A DNA stretch of 64,000 bases. Origin: Nocardia aurea. Its GTDB lineage: Bacteria > Actinomycetota > Actinomycetes > Mycobacteriales > Mycobacteriaceae. A program made the position numbers and the translations under genes. The stretch is taken from positions 62,001 through 126,000 of the forward strand of contig NZ_QCYJ01000144.1 of NCBI RefSeq assembly GCF_003123685.1, given 5' to 3'. Under the pieces are notes generated by a model that saw only the letters and a list, made by a program, of their open reading frames with translations, had not been told where the DNA came from and ran no database searches. Below are positions 44,616 through 53,086 of the stretch, piece after piece (positions within the stretch are counted from its first letter, which is position 1; each line of letters starts with the position of its first letter).

Positions 44616-45474
44616 GAGTCTGTTGACCACCGGATCCCTGCTTCGCCCCCGTGACGGCGACGCGCTGCGTTCGGAGATCCGCTGGGTCGCGAGCACGGCG
44701 GGGGTCCCGGTTGTCTTCGGCGGCGAGGTGCACGAGGACACCCTGCTGCTGACGGAATTCGTCGGCACCGTCACCAACGGATTACGTGGCCTTCCGGTGC
44801 TGCGCACCTCGGGTCTCGGCGGCCGCGTCATGGATACGCGCCGTCCGGCGTCGGTGACCGATTACCGCAGCGCCGCGTCCATCACCCACCACTACGACGG
44901 ACCGGTTTCGGGTGAGGGCATCCGCTCGGTCCTCGCGGTGCCGGTGGTGGTGGCCAACCGCTCGCGCGCCGTGCTCTACGCGGCGACGCGCGGCGACACA
45001 CCGCTGGGCGACCGCACCGTCGACCTCATGGTCGCGGCCGGTCGTCGCCTCACCACCGAGATCACCGTCCGTGACGAAGTGGACCGGCGGCTGCGCATGC
45101 TCGAATCGGCGGCGCCGACGACCGAGACCGCGCCCGCCGTCACCGAGGAACTGCGCGACCTGCACGCCGAATTGCGCGGATTGGCGCGTACCGCCTCCGA
45201 CGAGAAGTTGCGCATCCGACTGCACGATGTCTGCGAACGCATGGCCCGTGCCCTCAACGGCGCTCCGGTCGCCGACGCACCGCGCCTGTCGCGGCGCGAA
45301 CTCGACGTCCTCGCTCATATCGCCCTCGGCTGCACCAATCAGGAAGTGGGGCAACGGCTCTCACTCGGGCCGGAAACGGTCAAGAGCTATCTCCGCAACG
45401 CGATGACCAAACTCGACGCGCATTCGCGCCACGAAGCGGTCGTCCTGGCCCGCCGCTACGGGCTGCTCGCCTGA
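44614..45474 (+). CDS. GAF / LuxR-type regulator, RamA-like
   Basis: Transcriptional regulator of 286 residues: an N-terminal GAF-like domain (about 20-150), a short coil and a C-terminal LuxR helix-turn-helix (SRRELDVLAHIALGCTNQEVGQRL, about 226-250, by register). This architecture and length match RamA of Corynebacterium, a regulator of acetate metabolism. The divergent genes encode acyl/acetyl-CoA synthetases, which fits. GTG 44614 has little space to an AAAAGGG sequence; a TTG nine bases later is an alternative start. Confidence 0.85.
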   Translation: MSLLTTGSLLRPRDGDALRSEIRWVASTAGVPVVFGGEVHEDTLLLTEFVGTVTNGLRGLPVLRTSGLGGRVMDTRRPASVTDYRSAASITHHYDGPVSGEGIRSVLAVPVVVANRSRAVLYAATRGDTPLGDRTVDLMVAAGRRLTTEITVRDEVDRRLRMLESAAPTTETAPAVTEELRDLHAELRGLARTASDEKLRIRLHDVCERMARALNGAPVADAPRLSRRELDVLAHIALGCTNQEVGQRLSLGPETVKSYLRNAMTKLDAHSRHEAVVLARRYGLLA

Positions 45475-45506
45475 CACGGCGATCCCACGCTCAGGCGATC
45501 CCGCGC

Positions 45507-46190
45507 TCAGGCGTCGGGCAGCAGATCCGGGCGACGGTCGCGGGTGCGGGCGAGGGATTGTTCGTGACGCCAGGCGGCGACCTTGGCGTGATCGCCGGAG
45601 AGCAATACCGGTGGAACCTCGAGGCCACGCCAGGTGACCGGGCGGGTGTAGCTGGGGCCTTCGAGAAGTCCGTCGGAGAACGAATCCTCCCGATGCGACT
45701 GCTGATTGCCGAGAACACCGGGGATGAGGCGCACGAATGCCTCGGTCATCACCAGGACGGCGGCCTCGCCGCCGATGAGAACGTAGTCGCCGATGCTGAC
45801 TTCCTCCACGCGCACGCGACGGGCGGCGTCATCGAAGACCCGCTGATCGATGCCCTCGTAGCGGCCGCAGGCGAAGACGAGATGCTTCTCGACCGCCCAG
45901 CGTTCGGCGGTGGCCTGGGTGAACGGCACACCCGCCGGAGTCGGCACGACGAGCAGCGCGTCGTCGGGGCACACCTCGTCGAGGGCGTCACCCCAGACGG
46001 TCGGTTTCATGACCATGCCCGGGCCGCCGCCATAGGGCGAATCGTCGACCGATTTGTGCACGTCGTGGGTCCACCGACGCAGGTCGTGAACATCGATCGA
46101 GATCAGGCCCTTGTCGACGGCCTTGCCGAGCAGCGCGGTGCGCAGCGGCTCCAGATATTCCGGAAAGATCGTGACGACATCGATCTTCAT
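45507..46190 (-). CDS. trmD: tRNA (guanine-N1)-methyltransferase
   Basis: TrmD methylates G37 of tRNAs. The SPOUT-knot protein of 227 residues starts MKIDVVTIFPEYLEPL and has the SAM-binding knot VEEVSIGDYVLIGGE, with VFACGRYEGIDQRV before it. ATG 46190 follows AGGAGGGTCG. It is the last gene of the rpsP-khpA-rimM-trmD unit. A 16-bp direct repeat (GGCGATCCCxCGCTCA twice) fills the 32-base gap to the convergent regulator. Confidence 0.97.
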   Translation of the reverse strand: MKIDVVTIFPEYLEPLRTALLGKAVDKGLISIDVHDLRRWTHDVHKSVDDSPYGGGPGMVMKPTVWGDALDEVCPDDALLVVPTPAGVPFTQATAERWAVEKHLVFACGRYEGIDQRVFDDAARRVRVEEVSIGDYVLIGGEAAVLVMTEAFVRLIPGVLGNQQSHREDSFSDGLLEGPSYTRPVTWRGLEVPPVLLSGDHAKVAAWRHEQSLARTRDRRPDLLPDA

Positions 46191-46251
46191 CGACCCTCCT
46201 GGTCTCCACGCCCGCGCACTCGCCTCGACGGTGCCGAGTGCTGTGCCACCC

Positions 46252-46773
46252 CTACTCCGGATCGAGCAGCCCTTCGGGCGGATCGATGACGACGAGCCGA
46301 TCTGCCAGCGACACGGTGGGCACGATGGCATTGACGAACGGGATCAGGATCTCCCTGCCGTCCTCGGCCGCGCGCACCGAAAGCAGTTCTCCCGCGGCGG
46401 AATGCAATACCTCGGTCACGGTGCCGATCGCGGTCCCGTCGGTGAGCTGGACGGCGAGGCCCTCCAGCTCGTGGTCGTAGTACTCGTCCGAATCGCCCGA
46501 GGGCGGCAGGTCGTCACTGTCGACGAAGAACAGGACGCCGCGTATCGCGTCGGCGGCGGTGCGGTCGGCGATTCCGGCGACGAAAACCAGGAGCCGACCC
46601 GAATGTTCACGGGCCGACTCCACGGTGAAGTCACGAACCTCTTTCGACCGCAGCCGACCGCGCAGGGTGACGCCCGGCGCGAAACGCGCCTCCGGCTCGT
46701 CGGTGCGAACCTCGACGACGAGTTCGCCGCGCACACCGTGCGACTTGGCGACCCGTCCTACGACGAGTTCCAT
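46252..46773 (-). CDS. rimM: 16S rRNA processing protein RimM
   Basis: RimM assists 30S head maturation and binds S19. The 173-residue protein has the N-terminal ELVVGRVAKSHGVRGEL and the PRC-barrel LEGLAVQLTDGTAIGTV, ending with LIPFVNAIVPTVSLADR. Its ATG directly follows the khpA TAG. It lies 61 bases ahead of trmD. Confidence 0.96.
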   Translation of the reverse strand: MELVVGRVAKSHGVRGELVVEVRTDEPEARFAPGVTLRGRLRSKEVRDFTVESAREHSGRLLVFVAGIADRTAADAIRGVLFFVDSDDLPPSGDSDEYYDHELEGLAVQLTDGTAIGTVTEVLHSAAGELLSVRAAEDGREILIPFVNAIVPTVSLADRLVVIDPPEGLLDPE

Positions 46774-47016
46774 CTACTGATCGGTATCGACCACGTCGAC
46801 CCGGATGCCCCTGCCGCCGATTCCGGCGACCAGGGTGCGCAGCGCGGTCGCGGTACGACCGCCACGCCCGATGACCTTGCCCAGGTCCTCGGGGTGCACG
46901 TGCACCTCGACGGTGCGCCCGCGGCGGCCGGTGATCAGCTCGACGCGGACGTCATCCGGGTTGGCGACGATACCGCGAACCAGATGTTCGACGGCATCGG
47001 CGACGACGGCACTCAT
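46774..47016 (-). CDS. khpA: KH-domain RNA-binding protein KhpA
   Basis: Small KH protein of 80 residues with the RNA-binding loop IGRGGRTATALR (GxxG) at about 49-60. In other bacteria KhpA pairs with KhpB/Jag. Translation seems coupled: its ATG immediately follows the rpsP TAA and its TAG immediately precedes rimM. The gene lies between rpsP and rimM, as Rv2908c does. Confidence 0.94.
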   Translation of the reverse strand: MSAVVADAVEHLVRGIVANPDDVRVELITGRRGRTVEVHVHPEDLGKVIGRGGRTATALRTLVAGIGGRGIRVDVVDTDQ

Positions 47017-47457
47017 TTATTCGGCAGCCTCGGTCTCGGCGGTCGCCTCGGCGGCGGCCTCGTCCTTCTTGGCGGCCTTCTTCTTCGGGGTGACGGCGTC
47101 GGCGGTCGGCGCGTTGTCGGCGGCGGCCAGCGCGGCGTTGAACAGGTCCAGCTTGGACGGCTTCTCGGCCTTCAGCTTCAGGGTGCCCTCGGCGCCCGGC
47201 AGGCCCTTGAACTTCTGCCAGTCGCCGGTGATCTCCAGCAGCCGCTGCACGGGCTCGGTCGGCTGCGCGCCGACACCCAGCCAGTACTGCACGCGCTCGG
47301 AGTCGACCTCGATCAGCGACGGCTCTTCCTTGGGGTGGTACTTGCCGATGGACTCGATGGCCCGGCCGTCACGACGAGTGCGGGCGTCCGCGATGACGAT
47401 GCGGTACTGCGGGTTGCGGATCTTGCCCAGACGGGTGAGTTTGATGCGAACAGCCAT
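47017..47457 (-). CDS. rpsP: 30S ribosomal protein S16
   Basis: S16, required for 30S assembly, 146 residues beginning MAVRIKLTRLGKIRNPQYRI. The last 50 residues form an Ala/Lys/Glu-rich extension. ATG 47457 follows GAAAGAGG. It heads the unit with khpA, rimM and trmD, and its upstream region carries the same bipartite module as rplS. Confidence 0.97.
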   Translation of the reverse strand: MAVRIKLTRLGKIRNPQYRIVIADARTRRDGRAIESIGKYHPKEEPSLIEVDSERVQYWLGVGAQPTEPVQRLLEITGDWQKFKGLPGAEGTLKLKAEKPSKLDLFNAALAAADNAPTADAVTPKKKAAKKDEAAAEATAETEAAE

Positions 47458-47602
47458 GCTGATCTGCCTCTTTCGGTGGTTGGTCACGGCGCGATTCAGC
47501 GACTCGCACGGTCTGCGAGCCCGGTTTCACGCTTGGAGTGTGTGACCGCCGCGCGGTACGTGACCGGAGACGGGCTGACACTGTCCAGGAAGGACGGTGG
47601 AT

Positions 47603-47639
47603 CATTGTGCCAGACCGGCCGCCGCGCCCGGAAATCGCC
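47603..47639 (-). promoter_or_regulatory. Bipartite promoter-like module upstream of rpsP
   Basis: GGCGATTT, exactly 15 bases, then GGTCTGGCACAATG on the minus strand, the same as upstream of rplS, while the 15-base spacer differs. It lies about 146 bases before the rpsP start. Confidence 0.5.
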
Positions 47640-47685
47640 TCGGTCGGAGCGAGGGTGTCGACCCGGTCGGGGCCGACGTCGTCGC

Positions 47686-48261
47686 TCACCGTGCCGGCGC
47701 GCCTTCCGTCGACGTCGTCCGGTACCGCAGCAAGACCACACCGGACCGGAACGGTTTGCTCTCGACCAGCCGCAACGCCGGGACCGCCGCGCCGTCGACG
47801 AACAGCCGGGCACCGTGCCCGACAACGACCGGATAGACGAACAGACGGTATTCGTCGACCAGGTCCGCCGCGATCAGCGCGTGCACCAGCGTGATACTGC
47901 CGGTGCTCACGATATCCATGCCCGGCTGCTCCTTGAGCGCCCTGACCTCGTCCACCCCGCGCAGGACGACCGAGTTCCGCCAGCCCGGATCACCGAGCGA
48001 CCCCGACACGACGTATTTGGTCATCTCGTTCAGATCGTCGGTGATCCCGGTTTTGTCGTCGGTCTGTTCGGGCCAGTACCCGCGCATCTGCTCGAAGGTG
48101 ACCCGGCCGAACAGCACCGCGTCACAGGCGGCGGTGTGCGTCATCAACTCGGCGTTGATATCGGAATCGTCCGCGGCGTCGTCACCGACGGTGAACCATC
48201 CCTCGCTCGCATCGATGACCCCGTCGACCGTGATGTTCTGGGTGACCACCAGATCCCGCAT
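47686..48261 (-). CDS. Dihydrofolate reductase family protein (RibD C-terminal-like)
   Basis: Protein of 191 residues of the RibD-C/DHFR-like fold. MRDLVVTQNITVDGVID, the FGRVTFEQMRGYWP motif and the VSTGSITLVHALIAADLVDEYRLFVYPVVVGHG region are typical of this large family. The physiological substrate is usually unknown; it is not the main FolA. Transcribed leftward, upstream of rpsP but separated by the rpsP promoter. Confidence 0.88.
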   Translation of the reverse strand: MRDLVVTQNITVDGVIDASEGWFTVGDDAADDSDINAELMTHTAACDAVLFGRVTFEQMRGYWPEQTDDKTGITDDLNEMTKYVVSGSLGDPGWRNSVVLRGVDEVRALKEQPGMDIVSTGSITLVHALIAADLVDEYRLFVYPVVVGHGARLFVDGAAVPALRLVESKPFRSGVVLLRYRTTSTEGAPAR

Positions 48262-48399
48262 CTCGAACCTCCTGTCGCAATAGGTCTTGTCGATCTGGAC
48301 GCGACAGCGGACAGGAACTCATCGCTGCTACGCCGAAGAGTTCACCGATCTCGGTAACAGGCCACCTGCTCGCGATTCGAGCACGGCGGTGTGGCCGAT

Positions 48400-48984
48400 T
48401 CAGCGCAGAGCAGTGGTGTCCACCTCGATGGGAACGGGTCCGGGCGCGGTCACGGTCTCCCCCGCAGCGGCGAAAACCTCTTGGCGGTAGCCGGTTTCGC
48501 CGAGTCGATAGCCCTCGAACCGGGCCGGGCGGCCTTCGGGGAGTTCGACGACCCACAGAAATGGAACCCGTGCCGACGCGTATCCGGCAACCTTGGTGTC
48601 CCGCTCTTCCCTGCTATTGCCGGGTGACCACACCTCCACCGCGAGGATCAGTTCCTCCGGTGCGAAACTCGTGCGATTTACGTCTACGTTCACAACTGCG
48701 ATGTCAGGGATCACACCCGTGCGGAAGGCTGTGCTGATCCGCACACCTACCGCGGGCAGAACATGGAGATCGGTGCGCCCCGCGCGGCACAGTGACTCGT
48801 GAAGCAACATCGACAACTTGAACGCGGCATGCTGGTGTGGCCCACCGGGTGGTGGCGTCATGTGGAAGTACCCCAGAATCAGTTCGAGTCGAGATCCATC
48901 AGACGGCTGCTCTTCGGCCAGCCAGTCTGCCACGGTCTTCGACCCCAGGGGGTGGATCATCTCAACCTCGGAGCTCGTCGTCAT
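48400..48984 (-). CDS. Uma2 family restriction-endonuclease-like protein
   Basis: Protein of 194 residues with the Uma2 (DUF820) PD-(D/E)xK core: VIPDIAVV, then ILAVEVWSPGN and a following K in DTKVAGYA. The N-terminal EEQPSDGSRLELILGYFHM segment is typical. Function of Uma2 proteins is unknown; many occur in multiple copies. The gene and its flanks have lower GC than neighbours, suggesting recent arrival. Confidence 0.85.
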   Translation of the reverse strand: MTTSSEVEMIHPLGSKTVADWLAEEQPSDGSRLELILGYFHMTPPPGGPHQHAAFKLSMLLHESLCRAGRTDLHVLPAVGVRISTAFRTGVIPDIAVVNVDVNRTSFAPEELILAVEVWSPGNSREERDTKVAGYASARVPFLWVVELPEGRPARFEGYRLGETGYRQEVFAAAGETVTAPGPVPIEVDTTALR

Positions 48985-49092
48985 ATCTTCCGATCTCCCG
49001 TCGCGTGCCGCCGCTCAACCGCTTGATTCGAACTCGAACTCGCCAACTGCTCGAATACACAGAAAACCACATTCACTCTAACGTCGCCCCGG

Positions 49093-50184
49093 TCAGCGGT
49101 GGCCTGTTACCGGGCCCGATTCGACGACGCACCCGCGCAACACGACCCATTGCGGGGCAGTGAGCATGGCCGGGTTGATTCGGGGGTCTTCGCGGTAGAC
49201 GACGAAGTCGGCGGGGGCGCCGGGGGTGATGGAGGGGCTGCCGAGCCAGGTGCGGGCATTCCAGGAGGCGGCGCCGAGGGCGTCGTGCGGGGACAGGCCC
49301 GCGGCGGTGAGCGCGGTGATCTCGTCGGCGATGCGGCCGTGGCGGATGGAGCCGCCCGCGTCGGTGCCCGCGTAGATGGGGACGCCCGCGTCGTAGGCGT
49401 TGGCGACGGTGCCGCGCACGCGACGGTGCAGGTCACGCATGTGGGCGGCGTAGGTGGGGAATTTGCCCGCGCCGTCGGCGATGTCGGGGAAGGTGTCGAT
49501 ATTGATGAGGGTCGGCACCAGGGCGGTGCCGTGTTCGACCATCATGGCGACGGTGTCGTCGGTGAGTCCGGTGCCGTGTTCGAGGCAGTCGATTCCGGCG
49601 TTGATCAGGCCGGGCAGCGCGTCCTCGCCGAAGACGTGGGCGGTGACGCGGGCGCCGTTGGCGTGGGCGGCCTCGATGGCGTCCTTCAGGATCGCGTCGC
49701 TCCACAACGGACGCAGATCGCCGACCGAACGGTCGATCCAGTCGCCGACGATCTTGACCCAGCCGTCGCCGAAACGGGCCTGTTCGGCGACGATATCGGG
49801 CAGGTCGCGCTCGTCGTCGAGTTCGATGCCGAGTTCGCGGATATAGCGCTTGGGGCGGGCGATGTGCCGGCCCGCGCGGATGATGCGCGGCAATTCGTCG
49901 TGGTCGTCGATGAACCTGGTGTCGATCGGCGATCCGGCGTCGCGCAGCAGCAGCGCGCCCGCGTCACGCTCGGTCTCGGCCTGCGCGACGGCGCCGTCGC
50001 GGTCCTCGTGTCCGCCGCCGTACCGGATTCCGACGTGGCAGTGCGCGTCGACCAGGCCCGGCACGATCCAGCCTGTGTCACACAGGGTTTCGGCCCCCGG
50101 CACCGGCTCGTCGGTCACCAGCCCGTCGTGGACCCACAGATCCCGCACCTCGTCATCGGGCAGAACCACCCCGCGTAGATGCAC
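49093..50184 (-). CDS. Amidohydrolase family metal-dependent hydrolase
   Basis: TIM-barrel metallohydrolase of 363 residues. The first metal motif is VDAHCHVGI, followed by a Lys in GWVKIVGDW, His in VTAHVFGED and CLEHGTGL, and Asp in YAGTDAGGS, as in imidazolonepropionase-like members. GTG 50184 is preceded by AGGAGGTCGCT, an ideal ribosome-binding site. It corresponds in position to Rv2915c next to ffh. Substrate unknown. Confidence 0.92.
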   Translation of the reverse strand: MHLRGVVLPDDEVRDLWVHDGLVTDEPVPGAETLCDTGWIVPGLVDAHCHVGIRYGGGHEDRDGAVAQAETERDAGALLLRDAGSPIDTRFIDDHDELPRIIRAGRHIARPKRYIRELGIELDDERDLPDIVAEQARFGDGWVKIVGDWIDRSVGDLRPLWSDAILKDAIEAAHANGARVTAHVFGEDALPGLINAGIDCLEHGTGLTDDTVAMMVEHGTALVPTLINIDTFPDIADGAGKFPTYAAHMRDLHRRVRGTVANAYDAGVPIYAGTDAGGSIRHGRIADEITALTAAGLSPHDALGAASWNARTWLGSPSITPGAPADFVVYREDPRINPAMLTAPQWVVLRGCVVESGPVTGHR

Positions 50185-50301
50185 AGCGACCTCCTGACGT
50201 CTCGGCTGTGTCGAACCTACCGCGCCCACCGATCGGCGACACGACGGCAGAGACCGACCGAGACGAACTCGCGGTGACGGCCGACGTGGAGGCCGGAGCG
50301 G

Positions 50302-50709
50302 TTACGGACGCACCGTCGTCAGCGAGTCGATCGCCGCTTGCAGCGCGACGGTCGCGTCCTCCGCGACGGGGCACAGCGCCCGGTCGTCGGTGACCTCGAC
50401 CATCACCTGCGGATTCATCGCCTCGACGATGATGTCGGTCTCGGCGTCGGGATCACGGCGCACGATGACATTGCAGGGCAGCAGCAGCCCGATCCTGCGG
50501 TCGACGCCGACGGCACGGTGCGCCAGCGACGGATTGCACGCGCCGAGGATGAGGTAATCCTCCATATCCACGTCGAGTTTGGCCTTCATGGTGGCGCGCA
50601 TATCGATTTCGGTCAGGACACCGAAACCCTGCCGGGCGAGCGCGTCACGGGTGCGATCGACGGCCTGGTCGAAACCGGTGTGCAGTGTGGTCGACAGTCC
50701 CAATTCCAT
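50302..50709 (-). CDS. DUF302 domain protein
   Basis: Protein of 135 residues of the DUF302 fold. TTLHTGFDQAVDRTRDALARQGFGVLTEID and the LGACNPSLAHRA motif, with its Cys, match the family; LLLPCNVIVRR carries a second Cys. Function unproven. ATG 50709 with AAGGCACG upstream. It lies 188 bases after ffh, beyond a strong hairpin. Confidence 0.88.
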   Translation of the reverse strand: MELGLSTTLHTGFDQAVDRTRDALARQGFGVLTEIDMRATMKAKLDVDMEDYLILGACNPSLAHRAVGVDRRIGLLLPCNVIVRRDPDAETDIIVEAMNPQVMVEVTDDRALCPVAEDATVALQAAIDSLTTVRP

Positions 50710-50842
50710 GATCGTGCCTTCCGTGTTCGAGCGTTTCCCCTTTTCATCACCCCTTTCCACTATGACACCGAGTGGGCGGGGGCGATGCGCATGTCGCGCA
50801 CCCGGGACGGGATCACCACTGCGCGGCCGCCACGAACAGACG

Positions 50843-50882
50843 CGAATCGGCCGCCGTCGGAATTTCGACGGCGGCCGATTCG
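50843..50882 (-). terminator. Strong hairpin after ffh
   Basis: A perfect 17-bp stem (50843-50859 with 50866-50882) with a 6-base loop lies 14 bases past the ffh stop. The T run is weak, but the stem is long, so termination of ffh is likely. Confidence 0.75.
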
Positions 50883-50896
50883 GGAGCAGGTAGCGC

Positions 50897-52459
50897 CTAC
50901 TGTTTCGGGAATTTGAACTTGCTCAGGTCGAAACCTTCGAGTCCGGGCGGCAACTGGTCGAGACCGGGCGGCATATTCGAGATGTCCATCCCCGGCGGCA
51001 GCCCCGGCATTCCGGCGGGCATTCCGGGGATTCCGCCGCGCATCTTCGGCGGGGTCGGTCCGCGACCGCCCTTCTTGCCCTTCTTACCCTTGCGGTTGTT
51101 TCCGCGACGCGCGCCGGGCATGCCCATCTGGCGGCCCATCATGGCCATCATCTTCTTGGCGTCGAAGAAGCGGTCGACGAGTTGGTTCACCTCGGAGACC
51201 TGTACGCCGGAGCCGTTGGCGATGCGCAGTCTGCGCGAGGCGTTGATGATCTTGGGGTTGTCCCGCTCGGCGGGGGTCATACCGCGGATGATGGCCTGCA
51301 CCCGGTCGAGTTGTTTGTCGTCGACCTGGGCCAGCACGTCTTTCATCTGGCCCGCGCCGGGCAGCATGCCGAGCAGGTTGCCGATCGGGCCCATCTTGCG
51401 GATGGCGAGCATCTGATCGAGGAAATCCTCCAGCGTGAGCTCGCCGCTGCCCATCTTGCGCGCGGCCTCTTCGGCCGCCTGCGCGTCGTAGACCTGTTCG
51501 GCCTGCTCGATGAGGGTGAGCACGTCGCCCATGCCGAGAATGCGGCTGGCCATGCGGTCCGGGTGGAAGACATCGAAATCCTCGAGCTTCTCACCGGTGG
51601 AGGCGAACATGATCGGCGCGCCGGTCACATTGCGGACCGACAGCGCCGCGCCGCCGCGGGCGTCGCCGTCGAGTTTGGTGAGCACGACACCGGTGAAACC
51701 GACGCCGTCACGGAACGCCTCCGCGGTGCTCACCGCGTCCTGGCCGATCATCGCGTCGAGGACGAACAGGGTTTCGTCCGGCTGGACCGCGTCGCGGATA
51801 CCGGCGGCCTGGCGCATCAGCTCGGCGTCGATACCGAGGCGACCCGCGGTGTCGACGATCACCACGTCGTACTGTTTGGCCTTGGCTTCGGCGACACCGT
51901 CGCGGGCGACCGCGACCGGGTCGGCGGCGGTGATGCCGAGCGGATTCGCGCCCGCGCCGACGGAAGTGCCGGGATGCGGCGCGAAGACGGGGACGCCCGC
52001 GCGCTCACCGACGACCTGCAACTGGGTGACGGCGCCGGGACGCTGGAGGTCACACGCGACCAGCAGCGGCTGATGTCCCTGTCCCTTCAGCCATTTCGCG
52101 AGTTTGCCCGCCAGCGTCGTCTTACCGGCGCCCTGTAGACCCGCGAGCATGACCACGGTCGGCGGATTCTTGGCGAGGGTGAGCCTGCGGGTCTCGCCGC
52201 CGAGGATGGTGACCAGTTCCTCGTTGACGATCTTGACGACCTGCTGGGCCGGATTGAGCGCCGCGGAGACTTCGGCTCCCTTGGCGCGTTCCTTGATCTT
52301 GGCGATGAATCCGCGCACGACGGGCAGCGCGACGTCGGCGTCGAGGAGGGCGAGTCGGATCTCGCGGCAGGTGGCGTCGATGTCGGCCGGTGACAGACGC
52401 CCCTTACCGCGCAGATCCTTGAGGGCACCGGTAAGCCGGTCGGACAGGGATTCGAACAC
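50897..52459 (-). CDS. ffh: Signal recognition particle GTPase Ffh
   Basis: SRP54 homologue of 520 residues that binds signal sequences and 4.5S RNA. The NG domain has GLQGAGKTTL, DTAGR and TKLDGD; the M domain follows, ending in a long Gly/Pro/Met-rich tail (GGIPGMPAGMPGLPPGMD). GTG 52459 follows AGGAG. Its receptor gene ftsY lies 5.5 kb to the right. Confidence 0.97.
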   Translation of the reverse strand: MFESLSDRLTGALKDLRGKGRLSPADIDATCREIRLALLDADVALPVVRGFIAKIKERAKGAEVSAALNPAQQVVKIVNEELVTILGGETRRLTLAKNPPTVVMLAGLQGAGKTTLAGKLAKWLKGQGHQPLLVACDLQRPGAVTQLQVVGERAGVPVFAPHPGTSVGAGANPLGITAADPVAVARDGVAEAKAKQYDVVIVDTAGRLGIDAELMRQAAGIRDAVQPDETLFVLDAMIGQDAVSTAEAFRDGVGFTGVVLTKLDGDARGGAALSVRNVTGAPIMFASTGEKLEDFDVFHPDRMASRILGMGDVLTLIEQAEQVYDAQAAEEAARKMGSGELTLEDFLDQMLAIRKMGPIGNLLGMLPGAGQMKDVLAQVDDKQLDRVQAIIRGMTPAERDNPKIINASRRLRIANGSGVQVSEVNQLVDRFFDAKKMMAMMGRQMGMPGARRGNNRKGKKGKKGGRGPTPPKMRGGIPGMPAGMPGLPPGMDISNMPPGLDQLPPGLEGFDLSKFKFPKQ

Positions 52460-52603
52460 CGATCGCGCTCCTGATCTCGGGGGACATCACTGGGGACGGC
52501 GGCAAGCGGGTGCACCGCGTAGTGAGACGATTACCGTCAAGGGTAATCGGATCACCCGTACCGGCGCGCAACCGGTGTGTCCTCCGAGGTCACAGGAGTT
52601 CGA

Positions 52604-52924
52604 TCAGTCGAGCACGCGAGCGCGCGGCTCGACCGTCTTGCGATAGTCGTGGTTCTCCAGGGCCACCATGAATGTCGCCTCGCGGGCGGTGAGCCCCAAT
52701 TCCAACGCGAGGTCGTCGAGCAGGGCCCACTCCGCACCGGTCCGCATCTCGCGGGTGGCGACGGTGGTGGCGATGGTCATCGCGGTCACCGCCTGCCTGC
52801 CGGTCAGGGTGCGCCCGGGTAGCCAGGAAACGACCCAGCGGTCGCCGCCGACACACCGAGCCATATGTGTCGTCTCGTCACTCGTCATCATCGAAGCCGA
52901 AACAACCTCAATTGCCACCGACAT
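52604..52924 (-). CDS. Hypothetical protein, conserved in actinomycetes
   Basis: Protein of 106 residues. The segment RWVVSWLPGRTLTGRQAVTAM and a C-terminal helical part (LALELGLTAREATFMVAL) resemble a group of small actinobacterial proteins of unknown function; I cannot name it. ATG 52924 lies just after a GGGGAG. The gap to glnD (52925-53086) is AT-richer than its surroundings and holds no convincing gene. Confidence 0.6.
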   Translation of the reverse strand: MSVAIEVVSASMMTSDETTHMARCVGGDRWVVSWLPGRTLTGRQAVTAMTIATTVATREMRTGAEWALLDDLALELGLTAREATFMVALENHDYRKTVEPRARVLD

Positions 52925-53086
52925 GCTCCCCTCGTACTAAGGCGATAGGGCGGGACGCTCTGATCGTAGGGTGCGCAAGGCAGCACGCCGATATGTTCCA
53001 GCAAATAGTCTGCAACGGTTTGATTGCTGGCTCTTCTTACTGGAACAGCCGGAGATCGGCGAGCGGACTGGACATTTGGCAAATAA

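Noticed and set aside
45475..45506. Direct repeat GGCGATCCCxCGCTCA beside trmD as a mobile-element footprint
   Set aside because: Only two 16-bp copies partly inside the trmD end; simple local duplication explains it.
46111..48357. Plus-strand open frame opposite trmD, rimM, khpA and rpsP
   Set aside because: Fully antisense to four well-identified genes, with no domain of its own.
52888..53082. 64-codon minus frame between glnD and the small hypothetical gene
   Set aside because: No ribosome-binding site, no family, and it overlaps the next gene's start; the region is AT-richer, which makes chance frames less telling but gives no positive support.
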